Shown: one piece after another, positions 38,136-45,653 of the stretch
How the letters are laid out: the number at the start of each line of letters is the position of its first letter
Numbering within the stretch: the stretch's first letter is position 1
From: Candidatus Zixiibacteriota bacterium
GTDB lineage: Bacteria > Zixibacteria > MSB-5A5 > DSPP01
Assembly (NCBI GenBank): GCA_022614805.1
Contig: JAKEHY010000020.1
Coordinates: 97,733-161,732, forward strand
Length of the DNA stretch: 64,000 bases
Direction: 5' to 3'
Position numbers and translations under genes: made by a program
Notes under the pieces: model-generated
Told to the model about the DNA's origin: nothing
Seen by the model: only the letters and a program-made list of their open reading frames with translations
Databases searched by the model: none

Positions 38136-40529
38136 ATGAAGCGCTTTACAATGTTTTTGGGCTTGGGGTCGCTGGTGCTCTCGCTGGCGTGGGTTCTTGC
38201 CCCGGGCGTGGCCGAGGGTATTGTCCCCGAACGCATCAACATTCAGGGCATCCTGCGGGATGTAGGGGGAAATCCGGTGGCGGACGGTTCCTACTCGGTC
38301 ATCTTTACCATCTACAATGCCGACATCGGCGGCTCCGTTTTCTGGGCCGAAACCACTTCGATAGGCACCACGGACGGTTTGTTCAACTATCGTATGGGGG
38401 CGGCCAATCCGATTCCGGATACGGCCATCCGGCTCAATACTTGGCTGGGGATTACAGTTGGCGCCGACCCGGAAATGACCCCCCGCACGCGGCTGACTTC
38501 TGTAAGCCACGCCTTCAAGGTCAGCACCGTACAGGGCGCACAGGGGGGAGTTATTTCGGGGGATGTGGCGATAGACACGGGGAACATCCTATTAGCCGGG
38601 TCCGGGCCAGATGACATCTTATCCCTATCGGTCTCCGACCCAAATATCGCTTTGGAGTTACGGTCGGGAACCTTTGGCGGAGATCCATATATCGACTTCT
38701 CAAACGATGCCGCCAGCGACTACGACGCACGCATTCAGTTGTTGGGAGACGCCGGTTTGAAAATCGACGTTCCCTCGACTCTCGCCATCCCCACCGGCAA
38801 AGTCGGCATCGGGACGACCACACCCGGCTCGTTACCGGGTATCTTGCAAAATTCCCGCCTGGAAGTAGCCGATGCCAATGGGCTCAATAGCGATGTTTCA
38901 TTACGTGTTTCGGGAGGGGGGGCAACCGGTTCCGCATCTTTGAATTTTGCCAAGTCGAGAGGCACCTTGCCCTCCCCAACCAGTGTCCAGTCCGGCGACT
39001 TTTTGGGGAATATCACCTTCGTCGGTCATGATGGATCGGACTTTGGAAGTATCGCTGCCTGGATCAGGGGATCTGTCGATGGCACGCCGGGCGTGGACGA
39101 TATGCCCGGTCGTCTCGAGTTTTTGACCACACCAGATGGTTCCGCCACACCGTCAACACAGATGACGATAAACAATGCAGGCAAAGTCGGCATCGGAACG
39201 ACCACGCCCGGCTCGTTACCGGGTATCTTGCAAAATTCCCGCATAGAAGTAGCCGATGCCAATGGACTCAATAGCGATGTTTCATTACGCGTTTCGGGAG
39301 GGGGGGCAACGGGTTCGGCATCTTTGAATTTTGCCAAGTCGAGAGGCACCTTGTCCTCTCCAACAATCGTCCAGTCCGGCGACCTTTTGGGGAATATGAC
39401 TTTCGTCGGTCATGATGGATCAGACTTTGGAAGTATCGCTGCCTGGATCAGGGGTGTAGTGGATGGCACCCCGGGTGTAGACGATATGCCCGGCCGCCTC
39501 GAGTTTCTGACTACACCAGACGGCTCGGCCACAGCGGCAACGCGGATGACGATAGATAACGCCGGCAACGTCGGCATCGGGACGAACACACCGTCGCAGA
39601 AATTGAGCGTAAATGGTAACATTAGTGGTGGTAGTCTTATCGTGGGGTCCACCGGTTGCATTGACCCGAGCAGTGGTTTGCAGCTTTCGACCTCGGGAGA
39701 TCTCATAACCCGTACCGGTTCACAATGCGGCGGCACGCTACGTTTACATCTCGATGGAACCACTGGCAACTTCGGCATCGCGACGCAAGGCTTCGCCCCG
39801 GTTGCTCCTTTGGAAGTCCGCAGCTTGGATGCTACTCATGTTGCGGTTGCCGAAATCAATCGGGTAGCCAACGATGGAATTTTGATAAGATTTTCTCGAA
39901 GCGGTAGTACTAACGTTGGGAACATCTCCGTTGCGGCCGGTGCCGTCTCCTACAACGCCTTCACCGGCTCGCACTACGGCTGGACGGATGAAGCGATTGA
40001 GCGGGGAGAGCTGGTTACCTTATCGGGCGTAAATTGTAACTCACACGACAACCTCGAATCGGAAATTATTTACGGAATCAAGCGGTCAAGTGTTCCCAAC
40101 GACCCGGCTTGCTTGGGGTCCTTTCTGGCGCTTGCGGAGCCGTCCAAACCGGCCAGCACAGACAATCCGCATTTGGTTATGGCCGTGGGCAACGGCGTTA
40201 TGTGGGTGGTGGATGAAGGGCAAAACATCCAGCCCGGCGATTATCTGATTTCCTCCTCCACTCCCGGCCATGCGATGAAGGATGATGAGACGAAATATCC
40301 CATCGGCCATATCGTCGCCCGGGCGGCGGAAGGAGTTGACTGGTCAACCGTGAGCGAAATGGCCGGTGGCCACAAGCACAAAAAAATCTCGGTTTTGTTC
40401 GGGAATTTCGTGCGCTCCAGTGTCGCTTCCGTAAACCGGATGCTTCAGCAGCAACAGATGGAAATAGAGCAGTTGAAAGAAACGCTCAAACAAATGCAGG
40501 CCGAAAAGCCGCAAGCGAAAGTGGAGTAG
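38136..40529 (+). CDS. Secreted repeat protein with G2-like C-terminal region and coiled coil (surface protein 4)
   Basis: About 797 residues from ATG 38136, which has AAGGGGAGG upstream; an in-frame extension to 38010 is unlikely. Signal peptide and a diverged common head (IVPERINIQGILRDVGGNPV) come first. The body has two nearly identical 128-residue units (DNA period 384 bp, starting near 38802 and 39186), each opening KVGIGTTTPGSLPGILQNSR, then further VGIGTNTPSQKLSV cassettes. The C-terminal ~180 residues (GWTDEAIERGELVTL, LVMAVGNGVMWVVDEGQNI, GDYLISSSTPGHAMKDD, IGHIVARAAEG) recall intramolecular chaperone ends of the peptidase G2 type and finish in a coiled coil. That assignment is tentative. 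Confidence 0.72.
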   Translation: MKRFTMFLGLGSLVLSLAWVLAPGVAEGIVPERINIQGILRDVGGNPVADGSYSVIFTIYNADIGGSVFWAETTSIGTTDGLFNYRMGAANPIPDTAIRLNTWLGITVGADPEMTPRTRLTSVSHAFKVSTVQGAQGGVISGDVAIDTGNILLAGSGPDDILSLSVSDPNIALELRSGTFGGDPYIDFSNDAASDYDARIQLLGDAGLKIDVPSTLAIPTGKVGIGTTTPGSLPGILQNSRLEVADANGLNSDVSLRVSGGGATGSASLNFAKSRGTLPSPTSVQSGDFLGNITFVGHDGSDFGSIAAWIRGSVDGTPGVDDMPGRLEFLTTPDGSATPSTQMTINNAGKVGIGTTTPGSLPGILQNSRIEVADANGLNSDVSLRVSGGGATGSASLNFAKSRGTLSSPTIVQSGDLLGNMTFVGHDGSDFGSIAAWIRGVVDGTPGVDDMPGRLEFLTTPDGSATAATRMTIDNAGNVGIGTNTPSQKLSVNGNISGGSLIVGSTGCIDPSSGLQLSTSGDLITRTGSQCGGTLRLHLDGTTGNFGIATQGFAPVAPLEVRSLDATHVAVAEINRVANDGILIRFSRSGSTNVGNISVAAGAVSYNAFTGSHYGWTDEAIERGELVTLSGVNCNSHDNLESEIIYGIKRSSVPNDPACLGSFLALAEPSKPASTDNPHLVMAVGNGVMWVVDEGQNIQPGDYLISSSTPGHAMKDDETKYPIGHIVARAAEGVDWSTVSEMAGGHKHKKISVLFGNFVRSSVASVNRMLQQQQMEIEQLKETLKQMQAEKPQAKVE
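38196..38218. repeat. Decayed 23-bp dispersed repeat inside coding sequence
   Basis: The sequence starting CTTGCCCCGGGCGTGG differs from the 31504 copy at about five positions, mostly transitions. It encodes LAPGVAEG at the same place where surface protein 1 has LVPSVVKG, just after the signal peptide. It is probably the same insertion, older and diverged. Confidence 0.55.
38802..39569 (+). repeat. Tandem 384-bp coding duplication
   Basis: Two adjacent units within the surface protein 4 gene (38802-39185 and 39186-39569) are almost identical for most of their length, with scattered mostly silent changes and a few replacements (for example Ser/Val and Pro/Ala). This points to recent unequal crossing-over or gene conversion that lengthens the fibre. 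Confidence 0.85.
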
Positions 40530-40538
40530 GATGAAGAA

Positions 40539-40610
40539 TGGGGACACTATGCCCTTTCCGGATTTCCCCGACCCTCAAATCTGGAGACGGAACGGAAACC
40601 GGTGTCCCCA
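40539..40610. repeat. Inverted repeat with 9-bp arms, possible MITE remnant
   Basis: TGGGGACAC (40539-40547) and GTGTCCCCA (40602-40610) are perfect inverted arms about 54 bp apart, between convergent genes. In other genomes similar GGGGACAC ends accompany Y1/RAYT-type transposases, but none is encoded here, so this may be a non-autonomous remnant or simply a bidirectional terminator. Confidence 0.5.
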
Positions 40611-40673
40611 CCTTTTTTGAAAGTAGGAAGGGATGGAGCGTGTTGGCCTTGAACATGGTCGAAGGTTGAGGTG

Positions 40674-41399
40674 TTACTCCATCTTCTTCAATTCGAGTTC
40701 TTTCCCCCGCAAAACCCCATAGGTGAAATGGGTCATAAAATCCCCGATGTTCACCAGCGTCTTCCCTTCCACGACTTTCAATTCGGGCCAATGCGAATGG
40801 GCCAGCACGAGGGCGTCGAACCCCTCCGCAAACTTGCCCCGGGCGAACTCCTCGTATTCGGAGAGCAGCTCTTTCCCTCTCGCCTCCGTCCAGCGGCGGG
40901 AAGAGCCGGAAACGAGGCGCGCCAGGGGAAAGGCGAGGTCCACCGGCAGCTGCCGGTAGAGCCAGACGTTCAAAGGAAAGCGGAAAAGGCCCCGGAGGAG
41001 ACGATACCCCCAATCCGAGCGGGCCTTGCCGTCCCCATGGGTGATAAAAATCTTTTGGCCGCCCCGATTCAAAACCACGTCTCCTTTTTCAAATTGGATT
41101 CCCAGATATTTCGGGAAAAAATCCCGCTGCCAGAAATCGTGGTTGCCGGCCAGATACACCACCGGCAGCTTCATCAAGACGAGATTTTTCAAGGCGGCCA
41201 GAATTTCCACCTCCGTCTTGGGAATGGCGTTTTTGTATTCGAACCAGAAATCGAACAAATCCCCGACGATGTACAACGTCTTTCCGTTCTGGCGCACGAG
41301 CTGGAGGAACTGGATGAATTTTTCCTTTTTTCGTTCCTCTTCCGAAGGGGTTCCCGCTCCCAGATGCAGGTCGGATACGAAGTAGATGGTGTCCCGCAT
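40674..41399 (-). CDS. lpxH: UDP-2,3-diacylglucosamine diphosphatase (LpxH)
   Basis: A 241-residue metallophosphoesterase, the size of E. coli LpxH, with the full motif set: SDLHL, VGDLFDFWFEY, LAGNHDFW, THGDG and LAHSHWPE. The FDFWFEY and lid residues (VSGSSRRW) point to LpxH rather than a generic phosphoesterase. It hydrolyses UDP-2,3-diacylglucosamine to lipid X at the inner face of the cytoplasmic membrane, a lipid A step, so the organism should make LPS. It lies alone on the minus strand, convergent with surface protein 4. Confidence 0.85.
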   Translation of the reverse strand: MRDTIYFVSDLHLGAGTPSEEERKKEKFIQFLQLVRQNGKTLYIVGDLFDFWFEYKNAIPKTEVEILAALKNLVLMKLPVVYLAGNHDFWQRDFFPKYLGIQFEKGDVVLNRGGQKIFITHGDGKARSDWGYRLLRGLFRFPLNVWLYRQLPVDLAFPLARLVSGSSRRWTEARGKELLSEYEEFARGKFAEGFDALVLAHSHWPELKVVEGKTLVNIGDFMTHFTYGVLRGKELELKKME

Positions 41400-41493
41400 A
41401 ACTTCCCGATAATAAACGGCGCTTCGAGCTAAAGCAAGACAATCTCATTTCGCTTTCCAATGATTCAATCAATGAAGGCCGGATTATTCCCGC

Positions 41494-42264
41494 TCAAAAC
41501 AGAAGCAAACCCAAAACCGCGCCCAAAAACGTCGAGAGAAAATTCACCCCGTCGTTGTCCAGAGTCCGCAGGCCGGAAAGCCGCTGGGCCGCCCTTCCGC
41601 AGTGTTTGGGCACCTCGATGGCCGACCGGCAGACGGCGCAGCGATATTTTGCCTGCACCAAAGCCCCCAAAAAGGAGTCAAAAAGCATGCCTAAAAATCC
41701 TATGGCCGAAATCAAGAGGATGGTTTTAAAGGAAAGAAAAAAATCCCACCCTTTCGGCCCCACCCCCACCAGCGCAACGAGCAGCGCTCCGGCCAAGCCG
41801 GATAGTGTGCCAATCCAACTTACCCCTCCAGAAAAGCCGGGCGGAATGAGGCTAAAGTTCACAATCGAAACTGTCTTTTTCCCCCAACGCACCCCGATTT
41901 CGCCGCTCGCCGTATCGGCGCAGGCCGCCGCGAGGGTTGCCACATAGGCCAGATAGTACGCTTCATCCTGGCGAACTCCGTAACCCAAAGCCAAAAGCCC
42001 CGGCCAAAGGCCGTTGGCCAAAACCTGCCGGTAATCCCTTCTGGACTTTTGCTCCGGTGAGTGAGTTTCCGACGGCAGCCGGGACAAAGCCGAACCCAGA
42101 ATAAAAAAGAAAATCAAAACCGCCGCCCCGGGAAAGCCGCTCCCCCAGAAAACCGCCGCCCCCACCAGCGTGGCCGCTGCAAACCCGGAAAAATCGAGCG
42201 CGCGGAGCCAAAATCCCGCTCCGGAAACAATGAGAGCAAGCAGTATCGATATGAGAATTTTCAA
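41494..42264 (-). CDS. DUF92 family membrane protein
   Basis: A 256-residue protein with about six membrane helices. The DUF92 signature is visible in FAAATLVGAAVFWGSGFPGAAVLIFFFILGS, AACADTASGEIGVRWGKKTVSIV, SGGVSWIGTLSGL and the C-terminal LDNDGVNFLSTFLGA. The family includes TMEM19 and the plant VTE6 phytyl-phosphate kinase, so a role in isoprenoid phosphate metabolism is possible but unproven. The only available start is TTG 42264, because a TAA lies three codons upstream. A loop near the C-terminus carries CAVCRSAIEVPKHCG. Confidence 0.78.
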   Translation of the reverse strand: MKILISILLALIVSGAGFWLRALDFSGFAAATLVGAAVFWGSGFPGAAVLIFFFILGSALSRLPSETHSPEQKSRRDYRQVLANGLWPGLLALGYGVRQDEAYYLAYVATLAAACADTASGEIGVRWGKKTVSIVNFSLIPPGFSGGVSWIGTLSGLAGALLVALVGVGPKGWDFFLSFKTILLISAIGFLGMLFDSFLGALVQAKYRCAVCRSAIEVPKHCGRAAQRLSGLRTLDNDGVNFLSTFLGAVLGLLLF

Positions 42265-42280
42265 AATTTCTTAATTGTAG

Positions 42281-42325
42281 GGGCACAACACTGTTGTGCC
42301 CTCCCTCTTCTTTCCAAGGAGAGGG
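42281..42325. repeat. Composite palindromic repeat (two hairpins)
   Basis: After GTAG, a perfect palindrome GGGCACAACA-C-TGTTGTGCCC (42281-42301) is followed by a second inverted pair CCCTCT...AGAGGG (42303-42325) and then GGTGAGG with a T-tract. The same order of elements, with a different first palindrome, is found at 63800-63870. Confidence 0.75.
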
Positions 42326-42343
42326 ACAAAAGGTGAGGTTTTT

Positions 42344-44488
42344 TTACAAAAGCTGCCACCGCCGCCGCAAATACCACTCCGCTCCTAAAAACAAAATCAT
42401 CCCGACCAAAAAAACCGGCTGGTGGGCCAGCTCCCATTCCCGTTTTTCCGGGCGCTCCTCTTTTTGTGGGTTAAAATCCCGGGCAAACCGCTCCACCTCC
42501 TCCGGGCGGTAAAACGTCCCGCCGGAGGCGGCCGCCATCTTTTCCAGAAGGGTCGGATTGAACGAGACCGTCTGGTCCTCCAGCGAAAGCTCTTCCACCA
42601 TGAACTTTGATTTGGCCTCCCCCACTTTTTTTTTGTCTTGGAAAAAATTTGCAACCGCCTGGTAACTCCCCGGCGCCGCCATTCTTTTTCTTCCCGCATA
42701 TCGGCCGCCTCCCTGTTCGTACAGGAGCAATTCCCCGCCAAGCTGAAGGGTAACATCCAGCCCTTCGTACGGCTTCCCCCCTTCCTCAAAAGCGGCCGCC
42801 GAAAAGCTCACCTCCTCCCCCGACCGGTAAACCAGCTTGTCCGTGGAGAGGTTGAAACGGTCCTCCTCCTCCGCTCCCGCCAGCCAGCCCGCGCTCTGGT
42901 TCACAAACCAGGCAAAAGTCGTGTCCTCGGAAGAAGTACCCAAAGGCAGAAAATACCATTTCCAAACCGGAAAGACCGCCGCCGCCAAAACCCGCCCGGC
43001 TCCGAAGTTTTTGGCCGCCAAAGCCGGATAGTGCCTCCCTTCCTCCGTGGCCGGAACGGACGCCAAAATCGTTCCCTCGGTCGAAGGAGTCGCGGAAGCG
43101 ACAACCCCCTCCAACGGCGGCAGGTTTTTCCAAATCCGTCCCAATTCCCCCGGGTCGGATAAAAGCCGGGTGGCCGGATGGCCCCCCCCTTCCGCCGTCA
43201 AATCGAGTTCCCCAATGGGGCCCGTGAGGGTGGCCCGCCGTTTTTTGAAATCGAAAGGGAAAAGTTCGGCCAACTGCGGCGGCAGCGGGGAAGCTAAAAA
43301 ATCCGGCCCCAAAAGAAAAAACACCCCCTTCCCTTTATCCCGGACGGCGGATGCCAGCCGCGCCTCGACGCCGGCAAACAAAGCCGGTGAAAAATCGGTG
43401 AAAATCAAAAGGTCGTAACGCTCCAGGTTCCGGTTCGAAAGGGGTGCGGCTGAAAAAAGGGGTCTTCCGCCGGGGCCGTACACAACTCCTTCCACTTCCA
43501 GGCGGTGGTTCTCCTCCAGCACCTGCGCCAAAAAACGGTAATTCCAGCCGGGCGTCCCGGAGACCAAAAGGAGGGAAAGCTTCGATTTCAAAACCCGCAT
43601 CGAAAAAACCCGCCGGTTGTTTTTGGTCTGCTCCTCTTTGGCCAGAACCGGCAGGCTGGCGGAAAAGGTCAAAGTCCCGACCGAATCGGGCGTCAGCTCC
43701 GCCATCACCACCCGTTCCCCGTCGCCGGAGAAATCGACCAGGGGCGAAACCATCCTTCGGCTCCCGCGCGAAACCGTAAGCGGCAGCTTCATTTTTCCGG
43801 CCCCCCGCGCCGAGACCACCAACTCAATTTTCACCGGCGTTCCCTGGAAAGCCACCGGCGGGTAGTCGATTTTTTCAATCCCCAAATCGAGTGTCCGCTC
43901 CTCCTCCCCCACGGCCACGGTGTAGACCGGAACCCCTAACTTTTCCGCCCCCCTCACCGGGTCCTTCCCGCTGTTGTTGCCGCCGTCGCTTATCACCACC
44001 ACCCCCACGAGATGGGGAGTTTCCGAAACGTACTGCAGGGCCGACCCCATCGCCGTGGCGGTCGCTTTTTCGGGAGAGAGTGCGCGGTAATCCGCCAGGC
44101 TGTCCCCAAAATCCCAAATTCGGTATTCCCAGTCCCCTTTTTGAGAAGCAAGCTTTTCGATCGCCTCTCCGGCCTGCCGGGCCCGGCTCTGTTTGCTCAT
44201 ACTGGTAGAGCGGTCCGCCAGAACCGCCACCACCGGAGCCTCTTTGCTCACTAAAAAGAGGGCTACAATCGGCTCGGCCAGAACGAGAAAAAGGCAGATA
44301 AACCCCAAAAGCCGAAGCCCCAAAAGCAGCCGCCTTTGTTTTTTTTCCAGCGGGGGAAGGGTTTGGGCGTAGTACCAGAAAAGCGCGCCGATAAAAAGGA
44401 GGGCTAAAATTAAAACCACCCACCGGTCGGCGGAGGGGAAATCGACTCCCAGCGAGCGGATTCCCGGAAGGAACGAAAGCAAAGCCAC
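42344..44488 (-). CDS. Membrane protein with VWA-like and amidotransferase-like regions
   Basis: A 714-residue protein from GTG 44488. Two membrane helices lie near the N-terminus (~20-75) and one at the C-terminus (~690-710). Residues ~85-210 look like a von Willebrand A domain (VVAVLADRSTSMS, a DxSxS MIDAS, and VVVISDGGNNSG). Residues ~300-420 resemble a glutamine-amidotransferase-like fold (LLLVSGTPGWNYRFLAQVL, YDLLIFTDFSP, GKGVFFLLGPDF). A periplasmic beta domain follows. This is the layout of BatA-like or DUF4159-neighbour membrane proteins common in Bacteroidetes-type genomes. Function is unknown; a stress- or envelope-related role is likely. Confidence 0.7.
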   Translation of the reverse strand: MALLSFLPGIRSLGVDFPSADRWVVLILALLFIGALFWYYAQTLPPLEKKQRRLLLGLRLLGFICLFLVLAEPIVALFLVSKEAPVVAVLADRSTSMSKQSRARQAGEAIEKLASQKGDWEYRIWDFGDSLADYRALSPEKATATAMGSALQYVSETPHLVGVVVISDGGNNSGKDPVRGAEKLGVPVYTVAVGEEERTLDLGIEKIDYPPVAFQGTPVKIELVVSARGAGKMKLPLTVSRGSRRMVSPLVDFSGDGERVVMAELTPDSVGTLTFSASLPVLAKEEQTKNNRRVFSMRVLKSKLSLLLVSGTPGWNYRFLAQVLEENHRLEVEGVVYGPGGRPLFSAAPLSNRNLERYDLLIFTDFSPALFAGVEARLASAVRDKGKGVFFLLGPDFLASPLPPQLAELFPFDFKKRRATLTGPIGELDLTAEGGGHPATRLLSDPGELGRIWKNLPPLEGVVASATPSTEGTILASVPATEEGRHYPALAAKNFGAGRVLAAAVFPVWKWYFLPLGTSSEDTTFAWFVNQSAGWLAGAEEEDRFNLSTDKLVYRSGEEVSFSAAAFEEGGKPYEGLDVTLQLGGELLLYEQGGGRYAGRKRMAAPGSYQAVANFFQDKKKVGEAKSKFMVEELSLEDQTVSFNPTLLEKMAAASGGTFYRPEEVERFARDFNPQKEERPEKREWELAHQPVFLVGMILFLGAEWYLRRRWQLL

Positions 44489-44541
44489 GTTAAATTTTAC
44501 CCGTTCCGAGGCCGTCCGAGCGAACCGGCGGGCAAACGGTT

Positions 44542-45519
44542 TTACTGTTCCCGGCAGGCGGCAAAGCGGGCCACCTCTTCGAGCGACTTTTTAAACTCGG
44601 TGGCCGGGAAATCCCGGAGCAAATCAAATGCTTCCTGCCCGTAGAGCAAAGCTTTTTTCTGGGCGTACTCCACCCCGCCCGATTCCCGAATGATTTGGGC
44701 CACCTTTTCGACCTCTCCGTTCTCCGACCCTTTGGATAAAAGCGAAACAATCTCGCTTTTTTGCGGCGGGCCGCCGTTTTTCAGGGTGTAAATCAAAGGC
44801 AAAGTCACCTTCCCCTCCCGCAGGTCGTTGCCGACGGTTTTTCCGGTCACTGCTTCGCTGCCGACGATGTCCAGCAAATCGTCCGAAATCTGGAACGCCA
44901 CCCCCACCTTTTCGCCGAAGTCCCGGATTTTTTCCCGCTCCCCCTGCGGCCGCCCGGCCAAAATCCCCCCCGCCTCGCAGGAGACGGCAAAAAGGGAGGC
45001 GGTCTTGTCCGCAATCAAAGAAAAATAGTCCGCTTCGCCGATGTCGAAGTTATGGACGTGCTGGATTTCCACCAGCTGGCCCAGCGATACCCGCTCGGTC
45101 GCCCGGGAAAAAGCATCCAAAAGCTCCACGCTTTCGGCCTGAACCAAAAGCCTGAATGCCTTGGAGAAAAGGTAATCCCCCATCAAAACGGAGACCAGGT
45201 TGTTCCATTTGGAGTTGACCGTCGGCTGCCCCCGGCGCGTGGAGGAGAAGTCGATGACGTCGTCGTGCAGAAGGGTGGCCGTGTGGATAAGCTCGACTGC
45301 TAAAGCCGCCAGCATCGCCCGGGCCGGGTCGGCCGCCATCTGCCCGGCGGAAAGAAAGACGAAGGCCGGGCGCAGCCGCTTCCCCCGCCGGGTTAGAATA
45401 TGCTCGGTGACCTGATAGACGAAAGGGGAACGGGCCGAAAGGAACGATTTCAACCGCTCTTCAAAATCGGAAAGCTGCGGCCCAATCGGCCGCAATATCT
45501 CTTCCAGCCGCCCGTCCAT
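44542..45519 (-). CDS. Polyprenyl diphosphate synthase
   Basis: A 325-residue all-alpha trans-isoprenyl diphosphate synthase. The first Asp-rich motif is LLHDDVIDFSSTRRGQPT and the second is VAFQISDDLLDIVG; LTRRGKRLRPAFV is the substrate-binding Arg/Lys segment. It condenses isopentenyl diphosphate with an allylic primer to build the quinone side chain, probably C35-C40, and may supply menaquinone for the respiratory cluster in this window. Chain length cannot be read with certainty. It is followed 53 nt later by the VWA-like gene. Confidence 0.88.
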   Translation of the reverse strand: MDGRLEEILRPIGPQLSDFEERLKSFLSARSPFVYQVTEHILTRRGKRLRPAFVFLSAGQMAADPARAMLAALAVELIHTATLLHDDVIDFSSTRRGQPTVNSKWNNLVSVLMGDYLFSKAFRLLVQAESVELLDAFSRATERVSLGQLVEIQHVHNFDIGEADYFSLIADKTASLFAVSCEAGGILAGRPQGEREKIRDFGEKVGVAFQISDDLLDIVGSEAVTGKTVGNDLREGKVTLPLIYTLKNGGPPQKSEIVSLLSKGSENGEVEKVAQIIRESGGVEYAQKKALLYGQEAFDLLRDFPATEFKKSLEEVARFAACREQ

Positions 45520-45653
45520 CAGGGCGGAAAATATAAAAGTTTATTCTCGGAAAAGCCAACCGAAAAGTGACCCGAGTGCTCGTTTTCTCGGCCCTTGCGA
45601 GTCGAAGACCCCGAGTCCTACCGAGGGGCGGCTTTTCTGTATTAAGTGAATCT

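Noticed and set aside
38805-39563. Assembly duplication in surface protein 4
   Set aside because: The two units differ at many scattered positions, some changing residues, so they are real diverged copies, although further collapsed copies cannot be excluded.
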